The notes beneath the pieces were generated by a model, which did no database searches, was not told the DNA's origin, and saw only the letters and a list, made by a program, of their open reading frames with translations. Source: Salinibaculum sp. SYNS191 (lineage in GTDB: Archaea; Halobacteriota; Halobacteria; Halobacteriales; Haloarculaceae). Taken from it: a DNA stretch of 64,000 nt. The position numbers were made by a program, and so were the translations under genes. Where the stretch lies: contig NZ_CP147838.1 in NCBI RefSeq assembly GCF_037338445.1, positions 3,224,001-3,288,000 of the forward strand, in the 5' to 3' direction. Positions 45,501 to 52,514 of the stretch are shown piece after piece. Each line of letters opens with the position of its first letter. Positions within the stretch are counted from its first letter, which is position 1.

Positions 45501-47313
45501 CGAGCAACTCAACGTCACCGACATCACGCTTGCCGGGAACTTCCCGGGACAGTTTGCCGTGGTGGATTCGTCGCTGACGATTGCGCCTCAGGAGACCCAG
45601 CAGGTCGAAGTCCGGTTCGAACCGCCGACGAGCGATGTCGAGGCTGCACAGAACGGCACTGCCCGGACTGCCGACCTGGCCGTCCAGAGCAACGATCCCG
45701 ACACGACGGTCGCGACGGTCGCGCTGAGTGGCACGGGCAAGACGCCCGCCCTGCGCGCACCGAGTTCGCTCCTGTTCGGGTCGACCTCGATTGGCGACAC
45801 CTCGACTCGGAATCTGACGATTACCAATGACGTCAACGGGTCGGCGAGCATTACGCTGGAGTCGCTGACCATCTCGAGTCCGGCAGCTGCCGACGAATAC
45901 ACCGTGACGCAGCCGACACAGCGCACGCTTGCACCCGGTGAGTCGACGACTGTCACGGTCTCGCTCACGCCGACGGAATCCGGCGACAAGTACGCCTCGC
46001 TGAACGTGCTGACGAACGACCCACGCCAGCAGGTGAAATCGATCTTCCTCTCGAACTCACAGACGATCGTCATCACAGAGTTCGGGAGCGTCGACGTCCT
46101 CTACCGGAACGTCCAGCCGGGCGTTCAGCCCAAGCGGACGTTCGATAGAGGGCTGGATACGGATGCCGCAATCGTGGGCGTCGAGACGGCAGCCCAGACG
46201 TCGTCTGACTTCGAACTGCGCTTCGAAGGCCAGTCGACTGCCTTCGGCGGGGCGGCGCTCACCGCGGATGGGACTGACGCCCTTCGCTACCTCTCGGTGA
46301 CGAAGACGAACATTTCGTCGACCGAGTTTACGAACTCCACGTTCGAATTCCGCGTGAGCAAGGCCGCACTCGCCGAGAAGGGAGCGACCGCACAGGACGT
46401 TAGTCTGCTGGCATACAATGGCTCGGGCTACGAGCCGGTTCGCAAGCCAGCAACGCTCGTCCGCGAGGAACGCACTGATTACGTCTACCAGGCGACCACG
46501 GACCACCTCTCCCGGTTCGCCATCGCCGTTGGCCAGCCGAATATCTCCATTACCAGTGTGGACCTCACACCGGAAGAGGTCACGACGGGTGAGGTGGCGA
46601 ACGCGAGTGCGACGACCGAGAACACTGGCGACATCGCCGGCAACTACACGCTCGACCTGACCGTCGACGGACCGACGCTGTACACCGACTCGACGACAGT
46701 GCGACTCGAGGCTGGAGATTCGAAGGTCGTTGGCTTCGAATTCAGTCGCTCGACTACTGGAGAATACGCCGTGTCGATTAACGACGAGAACCTCTCGAAC
46801 CTGACTGTCAACCCAGAAGCGACGCCGACGCCGACTCCCACGCCAACGCCGACGCCATCGCCGACGCCGACGCCAACGCCGACTCCTGACGAAGGTGGCA
46901 CCGGTGGCGGTGGTGCACCTGTTGGCGGTGGCGGTGCGCCTGTCGGCGGTGGTGGCGCACCCGTTGGTGGCGGTGCAACAGCTACACCGACGGCAACCTC
47001 GACGCCGGACGGTACTCAGCCACCGACGGCGACGCCGACGCCGGACGGTACTCAGCCACCGACGGCAACGCCGACCACAACGCCAACGTCCACGGCACCG
47101 ACGGCAACGCCAACCGTGACGTCAACGCCGACACCGACGCCAACGCCGACGGCCAACGTCATTCCGGCATCGCCGACCGAGACGGCAACGGAGACGCCAA
47201 CTGACGACGGTGACGGTGAAGGTGGAGTTGCGGCAGCACCGGTTCTGCCACTGCTGGTCTTCGCAGTGGTGATTATCGCCGTTGCAATCGTCATCTGGCG
47301 GCGGCGACAGTAG
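33598..47313 (+). CDS. giant 4,571-residue modular surface protein
   Basis: A secreted protein starting at ATG 33598 with a Sec signal (AVLMTAMIVLSVFAASGVTF). Five tandem ~195-aa carboxypeptidase-regulatory-like repeats (about residues 148-1118) are followed by a linking domain with Ig-like features (1118-1597). Five ~275-aa CARDB-type modules (about 1598-2964) and eleven ~100-aa ASH/choice-of-anchor-D-like repeats (2964-4155) come next. A PGF-pre-PGF-like domain ends SRFAIAVGQ, then one more CARDB module, a Thr-Pro and Gly stalk, and a C-terminal span (PVLPLLVFAVVIIAVAIVIW) with RRRQ. It lacks a PGF motif, so it is anchored by the span. NxS/T sequons are very frequent. Likely role: adhesion, cell-cell contact or envelope scaffold. 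Confidence 0.9.
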   Translation: MTRKTHQFQAVLMTAMIVLSVFAASGVTFSTAVTAQSGSSADSTPPAPYVNINDQPYTPTTETTLIIPYNATGNVSDPSHISVGIYNEHGNRVLSNTSLQNFKGNATLTVPDDAFDGDENVEVRLANVTNGTFQYDIDSDTATLDGTVNVSGTIKTADGTSAVNDTIVWRDPGRDRVTTTTNKTGAFSAELTRNTSYGLTYRQNSSTAVTPFPKDGSVDFADLGVFSFGTDVNGFSETVPVGHNLTVTVENSSGTPLENATVEIRTRLKIDGDTIYPSFRTTTNATGEAVLAGSDGAGIEVNGTNSLNVAPPPGTDYSSYGELKTITADRDLTVTLESTIKVSGYIHEADGTPAANDTLEWRGRSVNDFTEATTNASGGFSARLRKGASYEFGYAQNSPEAAVPFPKDNSTDLSVLDVVSYDSDTTLNKTVPVGHNLTVTVLNASGSPVENASVRFVDFFDVPNTDQDAYYGRQTTTNVNGSAVIQGSDGPGLEVNGMTDLDVDPPEGSGLSENYTRLTVTGDDHVNITLLPTVTVSGYIHEADGTPAANDRLRFNGREGQDDEFVTTNASGGYSEELAQNAEYGLSYFQNGSDFQDTDTTYPADGSVDGIALGTVSYSGETIQNRTVDTGHNLTVEVVDQDGNPVNDALVHVSSEYNVSNTDDNVYATMQGRTNTSGDLVDADSGEPGFEVNGTVFVDVDSPTGSDLSGNGTKITVNKDEHVTVTLPSTVTVSGHIYEADSSPSAEDLIWFSGRNVDDDQYIETNASGGFSTTLRKDTDYRFSYYQDWNTNPRFPTDGTADLYTFGVVSYGSDTTLNQTIPSAYDVSATVQDPVGNPIENASVRIAHIVDITGTERDAIAGVYGASTNATGYYPDQRDNKSAVELTGSAEIEITPPDGTNLSGAYRQFTVDNDTHLTLTLQSTVTVSGTLTEADGDLAANDTIVWKGRDVDDFTLNETNANGEFSVEVIENGSYGLTYAQTSTKAATEYPKDGSVDIAALENVSYSSDTTDAVSVPQGYNLTVTVLNESGEPVEDATVEATDVYDVPGTHRDVVADVDALTNASGEWVNPASDGPGFELEGPIDLLVTPPDNSSLTLNATNTTVSSDTHLNITLESAPRINDVTLSHGDDGIVDDGENVTVTAMVAGADTVTADLSAFGAGTVTLSQVDPYTYEAQISADRTQAANDGTYSATVTATDAEGNTVQKDSNALELDVWNPPSSQMLTGTESVDVWERSPLPLRANTDQAAVTIDNAFWYVTLPDLAQKSLNKDPIGIFSTGTDINVSFNDGRAGTTGQLAYSDNKLDTKLVAARLESGENSPFTNINTLTDIDEVLTSESANSNASFSVVGTDQITKNNDGKGVGSYTFSPDKPGNYMLFLVSNESESLVVDASGNISVANQTTVLGVDQVMVERGNSTVTPDKSTYTTGENVSLAANTSSVIQSGSENVTHFVAVYNETTFTSQDFTVVVERPLTNISDNVTLKHTVKTVNGAWTIRNNASFMGTALDPGRRNGSFPFSDVFDVAAEGTGLGAVQTTATSDVTWNSSATMVNTSADATVLVETTRAWGAGEYRYVHLAMNPSGTELASNTGTVNIQEPTKANISVVNASADVSQAYTNESVPVSVTVENTGDLQGTTTLELSSNGSTIDDKVVSVAGGATKTVTISTVFDTPGTRTLAVDGVDAGSVTIDPAVALTGLSVSPTSPTVGERVTLTASVSNRGTNADSSTLTLSIGGTDTANKSTGPVAGQTNATIQFTESFDAADDYFVAVSGPSNTESQTVSVSRNTVQLNITASPSTIQTGESTTFEVIRTNDTQPVNATVDVAGQTVYTGSDGQATVTLDTSGTLTATASKAQTESVSYQDDTTDVTVNAPASISVTDVVPLSTQTYTGNTITIEAVVENTGDLSGTTNLTYSFDGTVEVDSKEVSLNGGETKSVFFDQNVTSTGNKTASVNGVTSSTITVEQAAVATGFSVSSSTVTVGQTLGVDAAVKNRGATNRTLDLNLTIDGQAGPSTTTPLSPGESTTVSLDWNTSGTSVGTKNLSVNGLPTQTVSVKRTSVPLVITDNATSTTVTDDPVQFTVEYDNGTAAEDATISVGGQTLTTDASGQSVTDFPTAGSYTAEATKAQTPTTTFEADTTSLTIKQPANLTVADTFLGTSQAYVNDTVAVEVTVENTGGVSGQQTIALGVNETERANKTVSVGAGSSTTVTLSTTFTQTGDKSLKVETLDAGTVTIDEQSVVTDFTLNATAVTPDEAVEITATVKNRGETEDSDGEDVSFYNGTTEFATNTTSAIGAGSTTTVSAVTSFPNDGTFDLSVEDLAAQTVTVDRNVTALNLTVENSDNLTVRAGTQIRFNVTRQDTGETVDAAVEVANQTATTGSDGLLNITIDEGGSYRAVASKADTSETTFNSDSVTIDVFEPASLNVTAAYREVTQAYTGDNVTVQADVANSGDRKGTKTINLTDSSGNILDDTTVTLNGSETTTVVLNTTFDSPGTRTLSANDVPAGNVTIDPQTVVSEFSLNDTAVTVGDSISVNATVVNRGSTDDSDIQVTLDVDDGNITASQTIDLGAESNKTVEFTPTLDRVGELNVTVGGVSETKTVSVSREGVSLAISANTTSTATDAPVTFTVTRTDTDNPVSGAEISVADQTLTTDSNGEARTTFATTGTYSADASKQNTDREYYNPASTSVTIKEPASINVTDVQLAMATPIYAGDTVTLSVDLLNDGGVQGTKTIALENASSDLNSTDVTLDAGASTTITLSASFNKTGSETLKINGANVSTIDVQPAAAVTGFTLSQTALSTDDTLYISATVENRGSISDTVDVTYSIDGAAQRTRQVTLAADGSTTETFTTSFDTNGTRTISVNGLPGKDVSIALQTVDLALDANTTTVAAGEPIQFTVTNAASGDPIDNATVSVAGTSASTGTTNTVTTSINTAGSYTAEASKLANESTAFNSDSLGVTVTDPLSVDQDIDYGTVRASPDTASRTAAQTETVNVTIRNDGGRAVSLSSPAIQGEDPGQFELVSSLPSQVAAGTSATVELEYAPTTRETHNATFSFRADTQQNPTRTVNLTGTGTAPVIEVNRTRAQFGDVDVGGSATKTVRINNTGSETLRLDIPSMGTAFTRSTSSLTVDSGASANVTITFSPTQPGTYGSPLTLSSNDPFNETVTVRASGTGLGGEITVSPNTGSGTDYDFGEVTQGATANTTILVENTGTQTMDVTPREDDDSGDAFTIDNENTKFALAPGESQFLTLSVTPSTNAPSANFTLETTAGANDPANPSLNVTATGLTATADITPDPTTDNPDIDYGRVAVGGSLSKQIVIANTGNATLEIDRTNAIPSGASFELVGSTDTLTVPVGEQRSVSVAFQPTAPGEASTNVTLETNDPNNGTVTVNVTGEGESTELTGEPASIDYGTIGEGGLTVENLTLTNDGSEDLTGLRVKNKTGDGAGQFAVNTSTLPDSLGAGNSTTVDVRFEPTAAGTHSASITFAAEGDVAGTSQFAVSLTAEATPPDIALGTETLQFGYVDTRTGNATERVQITNTGRAGTTLTIQSVTKAGTNSDEFTILNSLNGTSLSGGAQTTLNVSFDPDATGERTATVEIRTNDPDEGTKQLAVTGTGAKPDATLDRSSLSFGETRVGTTTGARNVTITNDGGVALELDNITITGADAGQFPRADGLDQPSLVPGASEVISVTASPTATGAQQATLTVNTDGGSPTVSLQATGIAPELNVSQDLNGTFGGVRAGSSTQRTFVVENTGNATLVLDKPTISGASAFSVVSGNKELRLGSGQTATYAVSFTPTDTSSYTANLTLTTNTDESYTASLSGTGIDADASLSTPSVDFGDVRVGDTASRTLNLTNDGAANLSVTGVSITGTDAAAFSVSGLSTTTVAGEANETFTVSTSPSVTGSASALLEIDTATQGTVTGSLGVTGTEPDIEIASSSLTFDRTRLGTVDTDTVAISNTGNEQLNVTDITLAGNFPGQFAVVDSSLTIAPQETQQVEVRFEPPTSDVEAAQNGTARTADLAVQSNDPDTTVATVALSGTGKTPALRAPSSLLFGSTSIGDTSTRNLTITNDVNGSASITLESLTISSPAAADEYTVTQPTQRTLAPGESTTVTVSLTPTESGDKYASLNVLTNDPRQQVKSIFLSNSQTIVITEFGSVDVLYRNVQPGVQPKRTFDRGLDTDAAIVGVETAAQTSSDFELRFEGQSTAFGGAALTADGTDALRYLSVTKTNISSTEFTNSTFEFRVSKAALAEKGATAQDVSLLAYNGSGYEPVRKPATLVREERTDYVYQATTDHLSRFAIAVGQPNISITSVDLTPEEVTTGEVANASATTENTGDIAGNYTLDLTVDGPTLYTDSTTVRLEAGDSKVVGFEFSRSTTGEYAVSINDENLSNLTVNPEATPTPTPTPTPTPSPTPTPTPTPDEGGTGGGGAPVGGGGAPVGGGGAPVGGGATATPTATSTPDGTQPPTATPTPDGTQPPTATPTTTPTSTAPTATPTVTSTPTPTPTPTANVIPASPTETATETPTDDGDGEGGVAAAPVLPLLVFAVVIIAVAIVIWRRRQ
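34039..36950 (+). repeat. five tandem ~585-bp repeats
   Basis: Units start near 34039, 34612, 35197, 35785 and 36367. Each opens with VSG-(Y/T/H)I-x-EADG-type sequence, then GGFSxxL, YPxDGSVD, GHNLTVTV and ENATV segments. Divergence between units is moderate, so they are old duplications. Confidence 0.8.
38389..42490 (+). repeat. five tandem ~825-bp CARDB-type modules
   Basis: Each module contains two adhesion-type beta-sandwiches (QAYTxxxVxVxVxVENTGD and VxNRG segments) and a third Ig-like part ending GSYTAEASK. Units are joined by a (E/Q)PAS(I/L)NV linker. Confidence 0.8.
42490..46060 (+). repeat. eleven ASH/choice-of-anchor-D-like repeats
   Basis: Eleven ~100-residue units, each with an opening (D/Q)(Y/F)G(D/T)V strand, a ITNTG/ENTG turn, a GAGxSxTxxVxFxPT segment and a closing VxVTGTG strand. 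Confidence 0.8.
46822..47220 (+). repeat. Thr-Pro and Gly-rich stalk of the giant protein
   Basis: TPTPTP runs are broken by GGGGAPVG copies (three) and two DGTQPPTATPT copies, forming the low-complexity spacer before the membrane anchor. Confidence 0.85.
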
Positions 47314-47703
47314 AGCCAGCACCCGTTTTCACTAGGGCTGTTGCGTCCGCCCTCGCTTTTCAGCTGACAACGTGCGCTGGTACCCTGTTTCGCACCAGCG
47401 TAGCCGTTCCGTCGTTCGTACTCTGCTATCGACTCTCCCGCAGTTGCTATCCTGAGTGACCGCGACCTGTCTCGACGGGCAGTTCTCGATTCCATATCAC
47501 ACGAAAACGAATGACGAAGCTGCGAGGAAGTGTGGTACGGCTCGACTAATCTAGTGAAACGTTCAGGAGTTATCGGAGTCTTTCTGAGAGTTTAGCTGCA
47601 AGTATCTCTTCCGTCTGTCGCCAGCACTCGATACTAGTGTACTACTTTTCTCGAAGTCAGCACATTACCAAACCGTCACTTCTCGTCGTATCTCGACATC
47701 CCC
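47314..47703. other. spacer downstream of the giant gene
   Basis: About 390 bases with no gene recognised. A/T content rises towards the next small gene and may hold its promoter. Confidence 0.45.
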
Positions 47704-47913
47704 ATGCGAGAGCTCATCAAGCGGCTCGCACTCTTCGAGGCGTTCAGCCTCGCGCTTCTGTCGATCAATATCTGGTTTCTCGCCTATGCGAATGGCGGCA
47801 CGCTCAGACTCGCGATCAACACGTACGACGAAATGTGGCTGGAATACGCTCTCTGGTTGATTCTGACCCCGATCCTGGTTCTCGGCGCGCACTACATTCT
47901 CGAAGACTCCTGA
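47704..47913 (+). CDS. small two-span membrane protein
   Basis: The 69-residue protein has a basic start (MRELIKRLALFEA), one span (FSLALLSINIWFLAYA), an acidic loop containing TYDEMWLEYA and a second span, LWLILTPILVLGAHYILEDS. It is preceded by an A/T-rich region and has an ATG start. The stop faces the end of the CARDB gene on the other strand, so the two are convergent. No family is recognised; small haloarchaeal proteins of this shape are usually hypothetical. Confidence 0.65.
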   Translation: MRELIKRLALFEAFSLALLSINIWFLAYANGGTLRLAINTYDEMWLEYALWLILTPILVLGAHYILEDS

Positions 47914-47976
47914 GTCCACGCACTGACAACGATCTTCGAAAAGCCCTGAATAGGAGAAGTGACCGCGCGACCCGGC

Positions 47977-49899
47977 TCAGTATCCGAGATAGATTGCCAT
48001 TGCTTTCAGTATGAGGTAGATGACGAGCAGTGGAAGGCCAATATAGTACAGCAGCGGCTGAATGAGTCCCGTCGGGAGCAGTCCCCCGCTGCTACCCGGC
48101 GTCGGCGTGACTGTCGATGTGTTCCCGGCGTTCGTCGGTGAGACAGTCTCATTCTGTGTCGAGGCTGTTGCAGTCTGTGTCGGTGGTGTCTCCGTCGGCG
48201 CACTGGCAGCGTTCGATGTGGCCGTCGGAGTGGCTGTCACAGTCGATGTGGCTGTCGCCGTTTCGGTTGGCGTCTCGCTTTCTTCCTGCGAGACGGTAAA
48301 CAGGCCGCTGCGACTGGTATTCTCGCTCGCAACGCGGTAGGAATGGGTGCCGCTCGCCAGTGTCGAGGTTTCGATAGCTGCGAACTCGACTGTCGTGCTC
48401 TCACCCGATGCGAGCGTGACTGACTGGCTGGCGACCTCGCTTCCATCGAGACGGAGGCGAAGTGCTTGCGTTCCCTGTCGCTCACCATCGTTGGTTAGCT
48501 CGGCCGAGATAGTGACCGTCTCACCCTTCGGAACCGTCACGCCTGATGGACTCACGCTGGTGACCGTGAACACCGGGGTCGGTCGATTCTCGACCGTGAG
48601 CGTTCCACGCTGACTCCCGTTGGCCGTCCGAATCGAATAGGGATGTGAGCCAGATGCCAACGAGCCCGTCTCGACACCGCTGAATGTGACTGTCGTACTC
48701 TCGCCACTGGCCAGTGTGACGTCCAGCGAGTCGGCGACGCTGCCATCGACTTGCAATTGGACAGACTGCGTACCGCGTTCTTCGCCGTCGTTGCTCACGG
48801 TCGCGACAACCTCTATGGTATCGCCCTCCGTGACTGTCGTCTCTGTAGGCGTCAACCCCGACACCTGGAAGTTCGCCGGTGAGAGCCCCTCTTTCGTAAT
48901 CGTCAGCGTGCCCTGCTGACTATCGTTGGCTGTGTGTATCCCGTGAGCGTACGTCCCCGGTCCGATCGCACCAGTTGCAATGCCAGAGAAGACGACCTCT
49001 GTGTTCTCGCCCGTCGCTAGTGTTAGTTCACGACTCTCGAGTGTACGTCCATCGACGCGATAGGCAACGGTCTGCGTGCCCTCGACAGTCCCCTCGTTCG
49101 TGACTGTCGCCGAAACTTCGAGTGTCGTGCCGTTGGTCACAGTGGGACTGGCGGGGTCGAGCTGGGAGACAGTGAAATTCGCCGCCTTGCGCCTGACGGT
49201 GAATGTCGCCTGTCCCGCACCGTCCGCGGAGGTAATCTCGATGTCGTGTTCACCAGCAGCCAGCCCGCTGGTGCCGATATCGCTAAACGTCACTGTCTGC
49301 GTCTCGTCTGGTGCGAGCGTCCGCTCGGTCGTTCTAACCGTCTGGCTGTCTATCTCGAGTGAGATGACCTGCGTCCCGTCTTCGGTCCCGGTGTTGGTGA
49401 GTGTCCCCGAGATACTGAGGCGCTCACCTTCGATCACGCTCTCTTTCGAGGGCGTGACGTCCGTGACGGCAACGTTTGGCTGCGGGTTAATGGTCCCGAC
49501 GGGGAAGGTCAGATTGAACTGCTCGACTTCTGCCGTCGGATCGGGATCGACCTCCTCGGCCTTGATGCGCGTGCCATCGTCTTTTTCGACGTAGAAGCTC
49601 ACATTCGAATCAATCCCGCTGCTGACTCGGAGTTTATCCGCTGTCGCATCCGAGCCACCGTACTGCCCGCTGGTCTGCATCGTTATCCTGTCCCGGACGG
49701 CACCATCGGCCACCGCAATAATCGTCGTCCCGGCCGGCAAGTCAGTCCCGTCCGTTGTCATCGCCGTGCCGTAGTATGCATTCGGAGGAGCCGTCTGCCC
49801 GGCCACTCCAGCGACCGCGATACTGACTACAATACTACAGGTGAGGAGGGCGCTCAGCACACGATGCGCGTCTCGTTTACCCGTTGTTGCCCTGTCCAT
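47977..49899 (-). CDS. secreted CARDB-repeat protein with C-terminal anchor
   Basis: The 640-residue protein has a Sec signal (LSALLTCSIVVSIAVAGVAG) and an N-terminal domain of about 110 residues (NAYYGTAMTTDGTDLPAGTT) that looks like a haloarchaeal surface carboxypeptidase-like domain. Four CARDB repeats follow (each with VxVTNxG, LASGESTTVxF and GSHxYxI segments). A Thr/Ser-rich stalk leads to a C-terminal hydrophobic segment, LLYYIGLPLLVIYLILKAMA. It probably sits on the outer surface and contributes adhesion or cell-wall spacing, like the neighbouring giant protein. It lies 83 bases after the 52262-start gene, in the same direction. Confidence 0.85.
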   Translation of the reverse strand: MDRATTGKRDAHRVLSALLTCSIVVSIAVAGVAGQTAPPNAYYGTAMTTDGTDLPAGTTIIAVADGAVRDRITMQTSGQYGGSDATADKLRVSSGIDSNVSFYVEKDDGTRIKAEEVDPDPTAEVEQFNLTFPVGTINPQPNVAVTDVTPSKESVIEGERLSISGTLTNTGTEDGTQVISLEIDSQTVRTTERTLAPDETQTVTFSDIGTSGLAAGEHDIEITSADGAGQATFTVRRKAANFTVSQLDPASPTVTNGTTLEVSATVTNEGTVEGTQTVAYRVDGRTLESRELTLATGENTEVVFSGIATGAIGPGTYAHGIHTANDSQQGTLTITKEGLSPANFQVSGLTPTETTVTEGDTIEVVATVSNDGEERGTQSVQLQVDGSVADSLDVTLASGESTTVTFSGVETGSLASGSHPYSIRTANGSQRGTLTVENRPTPVFTVTSVSPSGVTVPKGETVTISAELTNDGERQGTQALRLRLDGSEVASQSVTLASGESTTVEFAAIETSTLASGTHSYRVASENTSRSGLFTVSQEESETPTETATATSTVTATPTATSNAASAPTETPPTQTATASTQNETVSPTNAGNTSTVTPTPGSSGGLLPTGLIQPLLYYIGLPLLVIYLILKAMAIYLGY

Positions 49900-49982
49900 A
49901 TCTATTAGATAATCTGATGTATCACAGAGTGACTGCCCGATTCAAATATAGTATGAGGGTTTCCTCGCGGCGTGTCGGGTAT

Positions 49983-52262
49983 TCAGCTGCCCTTGCTTTC
50001 GTTGTAGCCGTCCGAGGCGATATTGTGGAAGACGTCGGCCGAGCGAGAGTCAGTGACCTCCACGAAGTAGCCCTCGTAGGCCGACACGGAGGTGCTGGGC
50101 GAGGTCTCCTCGAATGGCGGGACTTCGGCCCCGCTCGGTGATTTTGCGACATTCCCGCTCGTGTCCTGGACGTGGAACAGAATATCGTTCCCGGTGGGGG
50201 CCGATTCGAAGCCCATGTCGGCCGTAATCGTGAGCGAATCGCTTCCTCCGTTCAGGGAGACTGCAGGACTGACGAGGTTGAAGCCGTCGTCCATTATCTG
50301 CGTGTAATCTTGTTTGGTGTCGCTGTCTTCTTCGAAGATGTAGCCGACGCGTGCGTCTGCAGTCTCGGCATTGATGTAGTAGCCCTCACCGACCTGTGTT
50401 GCATCCGTCCCGACCCAGGTCGACGTCCCGGTCGAAGAGTACGTCGTCACGTCGCGCACATCGTCGGTGAAGAGCACGTCAGCGGCGGGCATCGGCGTCC
50501 CCGACAGCTGGTACCCCTTCTCTAAGTCCTGTGCTTCGTGGACCAGCGTGACTTTATCGGTTGTAGCAGTGGCGTCCCTGCCGACGATGCGCACGGTCAC
50601 TCGCTGATCCGTCGTGGCTGTATTTGCTATCTTCGTCGGGTCGATTTCCGTAGCGATTGACCCATCATTGACGTCGGCCTGGTAGGTCGTCCCGGCAATG
50701 CTCAGTGTCGTTTTCCCGACAGTCACTGTGTTGCCATTATCATCTTCCAGGCCCGTCGCAGTAACGCGAACAGACTGGTTCGTGTCTGCGACGATCCCGA
50801 CGAACTCAGCGTGGATTATCAACGACTCGACGGTATCGACAGCCGTATCTACGGTAATCGAATCACTCTTGACAGTTTCCTGGCCAAATGCGTCCGTGGC
50901 CGTGACATCGACCGTCGTCGACCCGTCGGTAACGGTGAAATCGGTCACAGCAAAGGTCGTCGAGTAGGTCGTCCCGGAGTCGTGTGACAACTCTTCTTCG
51001 CCCGACTGCCCGAATGCCGTGGCGTCGACCGTCACAGAGCCGACACCGCTCGTCGAATCAGACACCGTGGCCGAAACTTTGACCGTGTCGCCAACTTCGA
51101 CTGTGTCGCCTGATTCGTTGTTCGTGACCGTGACGTCTTCCAGAATCGGCTTGTGGGTGTCGACAGTGTAGGTGACTTTCGGCTCGGCAGTCGAGATCGG
51201 AAGCGGTGCCGAACTCGTCGTCGACGAGCCGGTCGATTTCGTCGTATGGCCCGCGGTATCCGTTGTGCGTGCAACGATTGTATAACTCGCGTCCGCAACG
51301 ATGCCGTTGGACTGCGTGTTGTAGCTCCACTCGGTTGTGCTCTCTTTCGTCGCATTCACCCAGGAATCCGAGCTCACCCACGAACTGCCGTTGTAGTACT
51401 CGTCGGTATCAGTGCGCTGAATGCGCACCTCGACAGTCTGGAGTGCGTTGTTGTCCGAGGCACTGAGCGAGATGGTGGGTTGGGAGGTGAGATTCGCATC
51501 CGTCTCCGGCGAGACGATGCCCACGTTCGGCGCTGTCGTATCGACTGTGAGGCTCTCCGCCCCGCTCGTCTTCGAGTTCCCTGCCGTGTCACTCACCGCT
51601 AGCGTGACCGTATACGACCCCTCTGCGGACGGCGCTGTCACGTCGGTGGTCGCCGTCGAACCAACCGATGTGTTGCTGAGGGTCGCGGTCTTCACGACGC
51701 TTCCGCTCGCGTTGGTGAATTTCAGCGTTGCCGTCTCGACGCCAGCTGTCGCGTCGCTGGCTTCGTAGGTGACCGAGACCGTTTCACCTGATTTGACCGT
51801 CGACTGTCCGAGTGACGAGATGGTCGCTGTCGGCGCCGTGCTGTCGATCGTGACAGTCGTCGTTGCCTCCTGTACCTTCGAGAGATTCGTCCCATCGCTC
51901 ACAGAACTCGTGGTGTTGTCCCAGGCATAGATGGTGTAGGTCCCATCGCTGAAGCCACTCGTCCCCAGGCCACTCCATGATTGGAGGTTGCCGGATGCAG
52001 AGAGACTCACCACGCTGTCGTCGGCACTGTTGAAGGTGCCGTCTCCATCGTCCAGGACGACGTGCACGTCACTCTGTGTCGAACTCCCGAAGGAGGCGTA
52101 TCCCGAGAGTGAGGTGCCGGCGTCGACTGTACTCTCGTCGACTGCAACTGCATCCACCGTTGCGCCAGCACTACCGGTCAAAATTATGGGTCCTGTCACC
52201 ACTGACAGTACCATGAGCGCGACTGCCATCCACGTCTTTGCCGTCTGATATTTGCCCCTCAT
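49983..52262 (-). CDS. secreted Ig-like/cadherin-like surface protein
   Basis: The 759-residue protein has a Sec signal from ATG 52262 (TWMAVALMVLSVVTGPIILT). An opening domain with DDGDGTFNSADDS is followed by several Ig-like units with the SDTAGNS and DTTAPxV pattern (VTYEASDATAGVETATLKF; TISLSASDNNALQTVEVRI). A long C-terminal part contains GYQLSGTPMPAADVLF and a final YEGYFVEVTDSRSADVFHNI segment seen in other haloarchaeal surface proteins. No C-terminal anchor or PGF motif is evident. An ATG at 52301 would put 13 polar residues before the signal and is less likely. Confidence 0.85.
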   Translation of the reverse strand: MRGKYQTAKTWMAVALMVLSVVTGPIILTGSAGATVDAVAVDESTVDAGTSLSGYASFGSSTQSDVHVVLDDGDGTFNSADDSVVSLSASGNLQSWSGLGTSGFSDGTYTIYAWDNTTSSVSDGTNLSKVQEATTTVTIDSTAPTATISSLGQSTVKSGETVSVTYEASDATAGVETATLKFTNASGSVVKTATLSNTSVGSTATTDVTAPSAEGSYTVTLAVSDTAGNSKTSGAESLTVDTTAPNVGIVSPETDANLTSQPTISLSASDNNALQTVEVRIQRTDTDEYYNGSSWVSSDSWVNATKESTTEWSYNTQSNGIVADASYTIVARTTDTAGHTTKSTGSSTTSSAPLPISTAEPKVTYTVDTHKPILEDVTVTNNESGDTVEVGDTVKVSATVSDSTSGVGSVTVDATAFGQSGEEELSHDSGTTYSTTFAVTDFTVTDGSTTVDVTATDAFGQETVKSDSITVDTAVDTVESLIIHAEFVGIVADTNQSVRVTATGLEDDNGNTVTVGKTTLSIAGTTYQADVNDGSIATEIDPTKIANTATTDQRVTVRIVGRDATATTDKVTLVHEAQDLEKGYQLSGTPMPAADVLFTDDVRDVTTYSSTGTSTWVGTDATQVGEGYYINAETADARVGYIFEEDSDTKQDYTQIMDDGFNLVSPAVSLNGGSDSLTITADMGFESAPTGNDILFHVQDTSGNVAKSPSGAEVPPFEETSPSTSVSAYEGYFVEVTDSRSADVFHNIASDGYNESKGS

Positions 52263-52514
52263 ACTATCGAATCCGATATGTAAACTGGTCGGTTGAAACA
52301 CTAAATGAGTTTGCCTCTGCTAATCAGAGATGATAATCGGATTTCACGAAGCGGCGGGTTCGGCCCGGTCCAGCCAGCGGTGGTCACGGATCCTGTCTCC
52401 CGACTCGTTTTCCGACGATATCTCGTTTGGTCGGACCGCATCTGTCACATCCCTGTCTCCGTCTCCCTGGCGATACAAAGCGCGTGCGTGTCTCAGTGGC
52501 GCAAGTTCTCGTAC

